Assembly: GCA_050011535.1 (NCBI GenBank)
Contig: JBEKIX010000003.1
Coordinates: 62,001-126,000, forward strand
Direction of reading: 5' to 3'
DNA from: JAFNAG01 sp050011535
GTDB lineage: Bacteria; Acidobacteriota; UBA6911
DNA length: 64,000 nt
The notes under the pieces were generated by a model, which was not told the DNA's origin, ran no database searches, and saw only the letters and a program-made list of their open reading frames with translations. Position 1 is the first letter of the stretch; the number at the start of each line of letters is the position of its first letter. The translations under genes and the position numbers were made by a program. Shown here piece by piece: positions 45,798 through 54,318 of the stretch.

Positions 45798-48700
45798 TTA
45801 CCGCGTCGCCAGTGGCACGCAGTGCAATCCGTTCAGAAATTCCTTCTGGAAGACGGGAGCGGCAGATCCCATGTTCACAACGAAGCGGTACACGAGTTCC
45901 TTGCCGCCCACCATCACCGGCCGGCCTTCCCTGCCCTGCCGCACGACCCACTCCAGCAGATATCCATTGCCCGCCGGGCTCCAGCGGTCGGCATCGGCAA
46001 AGAATCGGAACAATGACCACAACCCATCGCGGTTCTGGAACTCGAAGTCCGATCCCCCGGAGAGCTTCGCGCTGATCCGCACGTTGCGCGTACTACTTCC
46101 GGGCCAAGTGTACTGCCGTTGAGCGCCCTGGCCCAGTCCCTTGGTTGTTTGTCCGTCGATAGTCACGGTCATGTCGCTGATCTGATCCGAAGCTTGCGGC
46201 GTCAAGGTAAAGCGCAGGCCGGGGTCCTTTTCGCCTCCCGGGTACAGTGCCTCGGAGAAGCGCGCGGCTTGGTTGAAAAAGGCAACGAACGCAGGTGCCA
46301 ATGGAATGCCTCCTGCGGAGTTGGGCACATACTGTGTGCCTTGTTTTTGGAACAGGTTCTGAAGCGACTCGTCGTAGAAGGACCAGAGTTTGCCTTCACC
46401 CGGACGGAAAATGGCGTTGAGTTCCTGCAGGCTGGCTTCCGCGGTGGCGGCTGAATTGAATGGGAACTTGTTGGCGAGCCCGGCGAAGGCCGCGCAGAAC
46501 TGCCGGGCCTTGGCGTTGATCTCACCCACTCCCATGCCCCTGGTGAGCGCATCGGCGAACTCGATCGGCGCCTCCAGGAGTCTGGTTGTGATCGCTTCCA
46601 GGTGAGCTTCGGGGTCGATCTTGAAAGTGTATCCCATCTTCTTCACGACGTTGCGCGCGTTGTCGGCGCTCTGCCGTGCTGGCAGGGCGCGATTGGGATC
46701 CGGCAGTCCGGGAATATCAGCCAGCTGGCTAATGGCCGTTTGCAATGATGCCAGCGATCCCATGTACTCCTGGTTTGTTGGCCACACGTATTGCACCGTG
46801 GTCGCAGGCGGCGGCACCACTTTCTGCACCGCGTCAAAAACTTCCGTCACCCGCGGCGAATTCACCGCTGTGTTTTGTGTCACTACCCAAAAGAGCGCCA
46901 TGAGCGGCGTCCCGGCGCCGGACAGGGTGTTCAGCTTCTTCGCGGCATCCTGCAGGTTGCTGTAGCGGACGACCGCGCTGTTGCGCATGAACTCGCTCCA
47001 CCTGGCGATGTAATCCGACGTGTAGCGGTTGCGCAGTCCTTCTTCGAGCTTGGCCGCATCCGGCTTGGCAGCGCCGTAATCGCCCAGCACCCAGCGCTCG
47101 CCGCTGAAGAATTTGTCTACCTTGGCCAGGTTCTCTTGCATGGCTGCCCAACCAGCCTTGGTGAAAACTCCCGGGACGTCACGGTTGTTGATCACCACCT
47201 CCGCCGAGCCGGGGAACTGCTCGTTGAAGTTGATCTTCTTAGCGCGACGCGATGCATCCGAGAGCATGAATTGGTAGATCTGGTCGATGCCCGAGAACTT
47301 CGACAAGTGGTTCCGCGCCCGCTCGATGGCAGCCGGGTCGTTTTTTTCGCCGAACGGATTCGCGCGCGCGAGATCCTCCGCATAAAAATTGAACTGCTTC
47401 ACGGCCAGCGGCGAGATGCTGTCCACCTGGCGACCTGCGGACCACCGGCTCGCCAGCACGGGGGAGAGCCAGGAGGAACTGCGCTTCCATTCTGAAGTTG
47501 TGATGAGATAAGCCTTGAGAGTGTCATAGGTCGTGCCATAGTCGGCGGTCGGCGCCGGCGGCACGGCAAGCCGCTGCAGCGAGGCGAGCAGGCTTTCCTG
47601 CGTCTGGGCGAAAAGCAACTGATGAAAGCGCGCATAATAGATCCGCCGCACACCCGGATAGAGATCGCCGCCGCTGTAGAGAAACCAGCGGAGACCGAGC
47701 GGCGCACCGTGTTCTTGGTAGTCGGTCAGCTTTACCAGCACCTGCCGAAGTGCATCGAGCTTCTGCAGCGCCTCCACGCTGGGCAGGCTCATGCCGCCGG
47801 CCTCGCTCGCCGGAATCCCCTGCGCCGCGTTCAGCACCTCCTTCTCGAGCGCGCGATTACCGAAGAACGAGATTGTGAAACCGACGGCGAACACCAGGAA
47901 TAACGCCGCCGCTGCCGCTAAAAGAGTGCGCTGCAACGTGCTCGCCTTGGTACTGCTGCCGCTGGCGCCCAGCGCGGTCTCGTCCCGCTGAATCACCTCG
48001 GCGAAGAGTTGGCTCAGGAAGAGCCACTGCGGCACCTTATGTGCGCCCGCCGCGGTCGGCGCCGAGGGAGCCTGAGCTGCCGGAGGCGTCGCACCCACAT
48101 GGAAGATCGCTGTTGCCCCCGCTGCTGCTTCAAACGGGGAACGCTGCGATGCCGCAGGCCGCGCGGCTGCCACTGGTGTGTCCTGCACCGTCACGGGGCG
48201 CACGCCTGAGAAATAGAAACCGCGCAGGAACGGGCTGGCGCGCAACTGGCTCGGTCGGCAGAGATCCACCAAAAACTGCACCAGACCATGGTGGAGCTTG
48301 CGGAACTCGCGCGGAAATTCATAGGCGCCCGGGATCTTCTCCAGAGCGTTCTCCCGCGGCAGGAAGGTGAGCCGATGGTCTGCCAGCGAATGGAAGATGG
48401 CGTCGAACGCAGCGCCCAGCCGCCTGCTTTCTTCCTCAGCATAGACACCGCTCGTGCTCTGCACGGGCAACGGCAACGTCGCGCCCAGCACCTGCACCGC
48501 TTCCTCGGCAGTCAGGTTGTGGACGAACTCCTCGAAGAAAGCCACGCGATTCATCTTGGTGAACAGCACGTACACCGGGTAGCTGATACCGAACTGCTGC
48601 GAAACTTCGCCCAGCCGCGCCTGCAGATTCTTGGCCGCGGCCGCCAGAGCGTCCGCGGACCCGGGTCGCGTAAAGGTCTCGGCATCGAAGCACAACAGGG

Positions 48701-49283
48701 CAGCGCGCGGCGCTTGCCCGGCCCGCATCGCTGAGCGCAGCCGGCCGGGTCGCAGCCTCTGCAACAGCCGCATCCAGCGTCCGGGCTCCGACAACAGTTT
48801 GCTTCCGGCCTCTACAAATATCATGCCGCGCGCAAACCAGATGTTCGCGAGTCGCGTCGGCACAACGTGGGTGTCCTGGTAAACACTTCCCGCCAGTAGC
48901 TCTGAGTCCAGGCCGGAATGCAGGATCGTACTGGTTTTCGTCGATCCGGCCTCGCCGATTACGAACACCAGCGGCAGATTTGCCAGTTTCGCTCCCCGGG
49001 CGAGGTTCGACGCCGCCAGACGGCTTTCGGCTTCGCGCACGAGCTCATCGATCTCATTGTCATTCTCCACGGGGCCGGCGCTCCCGCCCGCCGCGCTCGC
49101 GGAGCTCCCCCGAGTTTTGTTCCAGAACCAGAGGAACAGTGTGGTGGCGCCGATGCCCAGCACAGCAAGGACTGCGAACAGGATATAAAAGCGACCGGTA
49201 TCGAGGTGCAGCACACGGCCCATCACCCATGCCAGCATTAGATACCCGACCAGGGCGGCGCCTGCTGCCCATTGGATTTTCAT
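45798..49283 (-). CDS. tssM: T6SS membrane-complex protein TssM (IcmF)
   Basis: 1161 residues, normal for TssM. Two N-terminal membrane helices (GAALVGYLMLAWVMGRVL and FYILFAVLAVLGIGATTLFLWFW) are followed by a cytoplasmic GTPase-like domain with Walker A VIGEAGSTKTS at residues 109-119, LCFDAETFT and YVLFTKMNRVAFFEEF. A third helix at about 465 (LLAAAAALFLVFAVGFTISFFGN) leads to the periplasmic IcmF-related domain and the C-terminal beta domain (RFTLTPQASDQISDMTVTIDGQTT). It spans the inner membrane and forms the trans-envelope channel with TssL. It starts 12 bp after tssL. Confidence 0.95.
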   Translation of the reverse strand: MKIQWAAGAALVGYLMLAWVMGRVLHLDTGRFYILFAVLAVLGIGATTLFLWFWNKTRGSSASAAGGSAGPVENDNEIDELVREAESRLAASNLARGAKLANLPLVFVIGEAGSTKTSTILHSGLDSELLAGSVYQDTHVVPTRLANIWFARGMIFVEAGSKLLSEPGRWMRLLQRLRPGRLRSAMRAGQAPRAALLCFDAETFTRPGSADALAAAAKNLQARLGEVSQQFGISYPVYVLFTKMNRVAFFEEFVHNLTAEEAVQVLGATLPLPVQSTSGVYAEEESRRLGAAFDAIFHSLADHRLTFLPRENALEKIPGAYEFPREFRKLHHGLVQFLVDLCRPSQLRASPFLRGFYFSGVRPVTVQDTPVAAARPAASQRSPFEAAAGATAIFHVGATPPAAQAPSAPTAAGAHKVPQWLFLSQLFAEVIQRDETALGASGSSTKASTLQRTLLAAAAALFLVFAVGFTISFFGNRALEKEVLNAAQGIPASEAGGMSLPSVEALQKLDALRQVLVKLTDYQEHGAPLGLRWFLYSGGDLYPGVRRIYYARFHQLLFAQTQESLLASLQRLAVPPAPTADYGTTYDTLKAYLITTSEWKRSSSWLSPVLASRWSAGRQVDSISPLAVKQFNFYAEDLARANPFGEKNDPAAIERARNHLSKFSGIDQIYQFMLSDASRRAKKINFNEQFPGSAEVVINNRDVPGVFTKAGWAAMQENLAKVDKFFSGERWVLGDYGAAKPDAAKLEEGLRNRYTSDYIARWSEFMRNSAVVRYSNLQDAAKKLNTLSGAGTPLMALFWVVTQNTAVNSPRVTEVFDAVQKVVPPPATTVQYVWPTNQEYMGSLASLQTAISQLADIPGLPDPNRALPARQSADNARNVVKKMGYTFKIDPEAHLEAITTRLLEAPIEFADALTRGMGVGEINAKARQFCAAFAGLANKFPFNSAATAEASLQELNAIFRPGEGKLWSFYDESLQNLFQKQGTQYVPNSAGGIPLAPAFVAFFNQAARFSEALYPGGEKDPGLRFTLTPQASDQISDMTVTIDGQTTKGLGQGAQRQYTWPGSSTRNVRISAKLSGGSDFEFQNRDGLWSLFRFFADADRWSPAGNGYLLEWVVRQGREGRPVMVGGKELVYRFVVNMGSAAPVFQKEFLNGLHCVPLATR

Positions 49284-49295
49284 GGCGGCGTCTCC

Positions 49296-50009
49296 TTATA
49301 GCTTTCCAGCGAAATCGCCCAGGCTGGACACTCCGGAGCCGAGGATCACTTTGTAGATAATAAATAGGATCACGGCAAAAACGAAACAGGCAGCCGCGAC
49401 CATTCCGACTTTCTTGACCCACGGATCAGCCCCTGACTTGCGCGGCGTTTCCTGCGGCAGCGCCCATGCCGGGGAGAGCGCTCCGCTGTCGCCGCGAATG
49501 CGCCGGATCTTGTCGGCCGTGGCATCGGCGATCGCCCGCAATTCGCCACGCCCGCCGAGGCTGTAGCGGCCTGCGAAGCCCAGCAGGAGGCACAACAGGT
49601 GCACTTCCAGAAGATCGGCCAAGTCCTGTGAATCGCTCTTTCCCAGCAGTTCCTGCAGGTTCTTGAAGAAGATCTCGCCCGCCACGTGATGCCCGAAGAG
49701 TTCCTCCTGCAGCGGCCGTCGCGGCCAATCTGCAAAGATGGGCAGGCGCAGGTTGAGCACGGACTCGTCCACGAACGCCACTCCGGCAAAAATCGCGAGC
49801 TTGATGTCCTCGGCATTGTATCCCTGGCTGCGGGCCTGCTGCTCCGCAGTCCTGATGGCTTCGATAACTTGCCTGCGGAACGCCGCCGGGTCCGAAACGG
49901 CCTGGCGGCCTGAGCGCAACCGCTCGCTGACCGTCAGGATCTCTTGAAAAACAAGGGCAAGGTTCTCGTGCCGCCGGAGCGGCGCGGGAGACCCGGGATT
50001 GGGTGTCAT
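49296..50009 (-). CDS. tssL: T6SS membrane-complex protein TssL (DotU/IcmH)
   Basis: 237 residues with the DotU fold: LALVFQEILTVSERLRSGRQ, FAGVAFVDESVLNL, WPRRPLQEELFGHHVAGEIFFKNLQELLG and LLEVHLLCLLLGFAGRYSLGG are all diagnostic. The single membrane helix is at the C-terminus (MVAAACFVFAVILFIIYKVIL). It lacks the peptidoglycan-binding OmpA domain that some TssL proteins carry. It lies between tssK (15 bp) and tssM (12 bp) in one operon. Confidence 0.95.
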   Translation of the reverse strand: MTPNPGSPAPLRRHENLALVFQEILTVSERLRSGRQAVSDPAAFRRQVIEAIRTAEQQARSQGYNAEDIKLAIFAGVAFVDESVLNLRLPIFADWPRRPLQEELFGHHVAGEIFFKNLQELLGKSDSQDLADLLEVHLLCLLLGFAGRYSLGGRGELRAIADATADKIRRIRGDSGALSPAWALPQETPRKSGADPWVKKVGMVAAACFVFAVILFIIYKVILGSGVSSLGDFAGKL

Positions 50010-50024
50010 CGCAGAATCTCCTGA

Positions 50025-51377
50025 TCAGGATTCGAGGATAATCAGCAATTCGAGTTCGGGATCCGGCAACTCGCCGGGAACATAGACGCCTACCTGCCGC
50101 GTCTGCACGATGTGGTCCCAGCACGGGCCGGAACGGCTGATGCTGAAGTACTGGGCATCCACTCGCGTTGCAAGCGCAGCGGGCGGAGTGGGCAAGTGCG
50201 TCAGTGCCATGCCGGGCAGGGCCCTTTCGACCAGCTTCGGAATGAAGAGCCTGGAGCAGACCTTCACCAGTTGAGGCGTTTTGGCAATGAGCTCGACCTC
50301 GCCCGTGGCGCTGCGAATCGAAAAAACCCAGCGTGCACGGTCAAGGCAGCGCTGGTCGGCAATCTCACCATCGTAGTAATAATTTGCCGATTTCTTGAGC
50401 GGTATTGAGACCACGTTCGTCGGCGCCACCGTCTCCAGATGCATACGGATGTAATGGTCCAGCTCTCCGAAACAGCCGTCCAGGTTGCGATGATCGTAAA
50501 GCGGCAGGTCGCGTGGATGCGACTCGATCGCGAAGGTGCATAGTGCGCCGGCTAGGCGCAGCATCTGCACGAACAAACGCTCGGGATGCACATGCCGGCT
50601 GGCGTACATCTCACGCAACGGGGCCAGGGCCGAATTCACGGTGTGGAGGAGCCAGAACTGCGCAATATCCCGCGTCGAGTACTCGGCCCAGCTTCGTCCG
50701 GGTACGGCGCTGCCGGTGGAGAGAGCCACGCTCTTTTCATCGAGGATCTCTATCAACCGCTTGAGAAGGAGGGTTAGCCTGTCGCTCGCGGCGATCGTCA
50801 TCGAAGGCGGGATATATTCCGGATCGAAAACAAAATGGCCTGTGCCATCGCGCATGATGCGCACAACCGGCATCGCAAGAATGCCCTCCGCCGCCTCGAA
50901 GTCTAGCAACAGGGAAAAATTCTTGCGGCCTACCAGTATCGGCTTCTCATCGCGGCCGGTGGTTTCGTCTGCGACGGGCTGCAACTCAGCGATATATCGT
51001 ACCCCGCCGCACTCGCCTGGGGAATCGACGCAATTCACACCATTGGGTTTGCGCTCTGGAATGGCCAGCAGGACCACAACCTTGTCACGCGCCGGCGGAA
51101 AGAGATCCGCGATACTCCGCACTGGCGGCAGTGGGTCGCAGTCCGGCATCTGAAACGGCAGACCATCGGGAAGGATGCCGCGCGCGTGCAGGAGCGACAG
51201 TGTGCCGTTGCGCAGGGCTTCACCATCCAGCCCGCAGCCGATGAAACCATACGGCTCGAACCACAGGGCCGAAGACGCAAATTGGATGGAATCTTCAAAA
51301 TATCGGCTCTGCACCTGGAAGTGATGCGGGGCCAAGTACATGCCTTCGGACCAGACAACCCTTGATAGGTGTTTCAT
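50025..51377 (-). CDS. tssK: T6SS baseplate adaptor TssK, paralogue 1
   Basis: 450 residues starting at ATG 51377, chosen because MKHLSRVVWSEGMYL aligns residue for residue with the start of the second TssK in the window (MSQLQPVIWMKGTLL). TssK features are LAPHHFQVQSRYFEDSI, NAxxxP-type loops, DIAQFWLLHTVNSALAPL, HPRDLPLYDHRNLDGCFGELDHYIR and PQLVKVCSRLFIPKLVERALPGMAL with LPTPP. It links the baseplate (TssE-F-G) to the membrane complex by TssL and TssM. The order tssK-tssL-tssM on the minus strand is standard. Confidence 0.92.
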   Translation of the reverse strand: MKHLSRVVWSEGMYLAPHHFQVQSRYFEDSIQFASSALWFEPYGFIGCGLDGEALRNGTLSLLHARGILPDGLPFQMPDCDPLPPVRSIADLFPPARDKVVVLLAIPERKPNGVNCVDSPGECGGVRYIAELQPVADETTGRDEKPILVGRKNFSLLLDFEAAEGILAMPVVRIMRDGTGHFVFDPEYIPPSMTIAASDRLTLLLKRLIEILDEKSVALSTGSAVPGRSWAEYSTRDIAQFWLLHTVNSALAPLREMYASRHVHPERLFVQMLRLAGALCTFAIESHPRDLPLYDHRNLDGCFGELDHYIRMHLETVAPTNVVSIPLKKSANYYYDGEIADQRCLDRARWVFSIRSATGEVELIAKTPQLVKVCSRLFIPKLVERALPGMALTHLPTPPAALATRVDAQYFSISRSGPCWDHIVQTRQVGVYVPGELPDPELELLIILES

Positions 51378-51503
51378 GATCTTCATCCGCTGGGAGCATA
51401 GATACCCCTTCAGCATCCGCACCGATCCACCATGCGATCGAACTCTTCGGGTGAGAGATTACTCCACACCGGCGCCGCGATGCCAGTCTATTCTGCATGA
51501 TTG

Positions 51504-51519
51504 ATCGGCAGTTGCCGAT
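51504..51519. promoter_or_regulatory. Palindrome in divergent tssK/repeat-protein intergenic region
   Basis: ATCGGCAGTTGCCGAT is a perfect palindrome with 7-bp arms in the 167-bp gap, 25 bp before the plus-strand gene. It could be an operator. No promoter could be assigned with confidence. Confidence 0.35.
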
Positions 51520-51544
51520 GTGAGATCATAGGCAGGGAGCGCGC

Positions 51545-52795
51545 ATGGGTTTCGATGATCAATACGAGCTTCTAGATCTCATCGAAGACGAGCAGACAAA
51601 GACCTTTAACGCCCGCGAGATCGCAACGGGGCGGAAGCTCAGTGTCTTCCTGTTCGTTGGCGAGCATGCCCGCATGCAGGCGGAGCTGATCAGACAACTG
51701 CGCGCCGCCGACCGCCGCGAATTTCCCGAACTGATCGAAGTCGGTGAGAATCAGGGGACTCCTTACGTGATAACCCTGCCGCTTAGCGGATTTGCGGAGC
51801 TCAGGATGCGAGTTGCGGGCCGCAAAGCCGCGCGGCCGGCAGTTGCCCACAGACACGAGAATTTCACCAAAGCAGGGGTGTGGCATGTCCCCCCGGTTTC
51901 ACCTCCCGCGTCAGCCCACCCGCCGCAACCCCCGGCTGACAGGACTGAAAGAGTACCAACTGCAGCGCCACAGGCGCCTCTGGATCAGCTCAGAGAATCT
52001 CCACAAACGCCCAAGCCCATCCCCGGTGAGTTTACGCGGATGTTCCAGACCCCCGCAGCGCCGACGGACGAAACGACGCAAGTTCCCCCTCCGCCTTCTC
52101 CGCAGGAACAGCCCGGGTCCACGCGACCGCCATCCGCGCCTGAATCCGGAGAATTCACACGAATGTTTCAGACGCCCGCGGCGCCCATGGGCGAGCCGAA
52201 GCGCCCGGCCGCTCCGCCCGCCGCCGCAGTTGAAGCTGTGCCAGCGGGAGCGCCTGAGCCGGCCACCGGCGAGTTTACACGGTTTTTTCAATCGGCGCCG
52301 CCGCCGTCACGAGGACCGGCATCCGTACCTGAGCGATCCGGTGGCCCCGGGGAATTGACGCGTATCCTTGCGGGCGCCGAAGTGCCGCCGGCTCCGCCTC
52401 AGTCACCGCAGGGCACAGCTGGAGAGTTTACCCGCTTTTTCGACTCGCCGACTCCGCCCGTAGCGCATCCACAGACGCCCTCGGCCGGGGCGGATTCTTC
52501 GCCTCCGCCTAAGGCATACAACGCGCCTCCCGGTGAATTCACGCAGGTTTTTGGCGGGGCCACGATGCCTGAGGCCCAAGTTCCGGTTGCTGCTTCCACG
52601 CGGCCGGATCCAAGGACTCCGGGCGAGTACACCCGCAGCTTCGGCGCTCAGCCTCTTCCCCAGGCACCGCCTCCTTCGCCGGCACCCGCATCGGCCCCGG
52701 CCCGACGGGTCTCCAACCTGCCTCTCGTGTTAATCGTTGTGGCCGTGGTCATACTCACGGTTCTTGCCGTTCTGCTGATCACTGTGAGCAAGTAA
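51545..52795 (+). CDS. Tail-anchored protein with seven GEFTRMFQ-type repeats
   Basis: 416 residues. Residues 1-100 (FDDQYELLDLIEDEQTKTFNAREIATGRKLSVFLFVGE...) look like the N-lobe of a protein kinase but lack catalytic motifs. The middle is Pro-rich and carries seven copies of a motif: GEFTRMFQTPAAP twice, GEFTRFFQSAPPP, GELTRILAGAEVP, GEFTRFFDSPTPP, GEFTQVFGGATMP and GEYTRSFGAQPLP. The end is one membrane helix (LPLVLIVVAVVILTVLAVLLITV) with only a short tail, so the protein is tail-anchored. Each repeat has a Thr, so they may be phosphorylated by the nearby kinases and bound by FHA domains. I know of this motif only in unassigned proteins; a T6SS role is inferred from its place. Confidence 0.75.
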   Translation: MGFDDQYELLDLIEDEQTKTFNAREIATGRKLSVFLFVGEHARMQAELIRQLRAADRREFPELIEVGENQGTPYVITLPLSGFAELRMRVAGRKAARPAVAHRHENFTKAGVWHVPPVSPPASAHPPQPPADRTERVPTAAPQAPLDQLRESPQTPKPIPGEFTRMFQTPAAPTDETTQVPPPPSPQEQPGSTRPPSAPESGEFTRMFQTPAAPMGEPKRPAAPPAAAVEAVPAGAPEPATGEFTRFFQSAPPPSRGPASVPERSGGPGELTRILAGAEVPPAPPQSPQGTAGEFTRFFDSPTPPVAHPQTPSAGADSSPPPKAYNAPPGEFTQVFGGATMPEAQVPVAASTRPDPRTPGEYTRSFGAQPLPQAPPPSPAPASAPARRVSNLPLVLIVVAVVILTVLAVLLITVSK

Positions 52796-52809
52796 GCAGG
52801 AGCGCGCTC

Positions 52810-54318
52810 ATGGATATTCACGACCTGGGACGCACGGGCCGCTTCGCTGAATTGCTTCGGCTCCTTCAATCGGTGGATTACACCGATGAGTTCATCCGTA
52901 CGAGATTCAAACTCCCGCGGCCGGAGGATTTCGAACTCGACCGCAAAAAGCGTGCACCCCTGCCAGAGCCCGAATCCGCCGCTGATATCCTCGCTGCTGT
53001 TTTTCTGGCGGGAGAATCGGCCGAGCTGGAGGCCGCGACTCGGATGCTCGGGCGTGAGGGAATCGGCCTTCTGGAGGACATGGGGCTGCTGATTGCTGAA
53101 CTTGATAGGGGGCGGTGTCATGCTAGGGTCGCCCTTTACCCGGTGGAGGACCTCTACTTGGCCTCAGACCGCTGGAGTCATCCGGACGGCCTGCCGTGGT
53201 CGGGGCCGGAGGATACGGTCTACCCTGCTTTCATTCCCAACACTCGTCTGTTTTTGCGGCATCTGCCAGAACGGCCCGCCGGCGACTTCCTCGACCTCTG
53301 TGCCGGCACCGGGGCTGCAGCCCTGCTGGCCGCAAAGCGGGGTGCAACGCATGCATGGTCCGTGGATATTGCCGACCGGTCGACGCGGTTTGCCGAATTC
53401 AACCGGCGACTGAACGGCCTCGCCAACGTTGACCCGGTGACGGGCGATCTCTATCAGAACCTCAAAGGCCGCTGTTTCGACGTGATCGCTGCTCATCCGC
53501 CGTACGTCCCGGCGCTCCAGTCCAAGTGGACCTTTTTCAGTGGAGGCCGGGATGGCGAAGATATCACCCGCCGGACGGTCGAAGGACTCCCCGACCACCT
53601 CAACGACGGCGGCATATTCCTGGCTCTCACGATGGGAGGCGACCGCGCCCAGCAGCCTTTTGAATGCCGCATCCGGGAGTGGCTGGGAGAGCGCGAGGGA
53701 GAATTCGATATCGCCCTTATCGTTCGCAAGGAGCTTGACCCGCAGGAGTTCGCTCTGCGGGCCAATCGGGAAACGATTCGCACCCGCGAAGAATCCGAAG
53801 CATGGAGCCAGCTGTTCGCAAGCCTTCGAATCACATCGCTGGTCTATGGCTTCGTGTGTGTTCAGCGGAGGTCCGGCGCGCGCACAACCTTCACTGTGCG
53901 GCGCCAAGCGGCGCCATACGCCTCCCGCTCGCCGTGGGAGTGGCTTCTGGCCTGGGAAACCGCCGCCGCCGGCGACCGACTCACACAACTCATTCTCGAT
54001 TCCCCGCTCCATGCTTCGCGGGAAACGGAGTTCGAAGTGGTTCACCGTTTGGGAAATGGCACATGGGATCCCTCATCGTACAAGCTGCGAACAGAGCGCC
54101 CTTTCAGCATGCAGTGCAGCGCCCAGCCCTGGATGGCTCACCTGCTCTCACTCTGTGACGGGCGCGCAACCGGACGCGAAGTGCTTATGGCACTCATCCG
54201 GAACGAGGTTTTGCCGGGCACCACGCCGGAAGATGAGTTTGCGCGCGCCGCAGCGACCCTGGCATCGGGAGGTTTTCTCGAAGTGGGGGGATTCAGACCG
54301 CCTCAGGCAGCAAAATGA
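52810..54318 (+). CDS. SAM-dependent methyltransferase, paralogue of the 39296 gene
   Basis: 502 residues starting at ATG 52810, 14 bp after the repeat protein. The core has FLDLCAGTGAAALLAAKRGATHAWSVDIADRS and IAAHPPYVPAL, the equivalent of NPPY with the first residue changed to His. The C-terminal LLSLCDGRATGREVLMALIRNEVL resembles LIRQCDGTRTLRELA of the other enzyme. A change from Asn to His in the NPP(Y) motif may alter its activity. The stop overlaps the 3' end of the second tssK gene by 26 bp on the opposite strand. A protein or RNA target within the T6SS region cannot be told from the sequence. Confidence 0.8.
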   Translation: MDIHDLGRTGRFAELLRLLQSVDYTDEFIRTRFKLPRPEDFELDRKKRAPLPEPESAADILAAVFLAGESAELEAATRMLGREGIGLLEDMGLLIAELDRGRCHARVALYPVEDLYLASDRWSHPDGLPWSGPEDTVYPAFIPNTRLFLRHLPERPAGDFLDLCAGTGAAALLAAKRGATHAWSVDIADRSTRFAEFNRRLNGLANVDPVTGDLYQNLKGRCFDVIAAHPPYVPALQSKWTFFSGGRDGEDITRRTVEGLPDHLNDGGIFLALTMGGDRAQQPFECRIREWLGEREGEFDIALIVRKELDPQEFALRANRETIRTREESEAWSQLFASLRITSLVYGFVCVQRRSGARTTFTVRRQAAPYASRSPWEWLLAWETAAAGDRLTQLILDSPLHASRETEFEVVHRLGNGTWDPSSYKLRTERPFSMQCSAQPWMAHLLSLCDGRATGREVLMALIRNEVLPGTTPEDEFARAAATLASGGFLEVGGFRPPQAAK

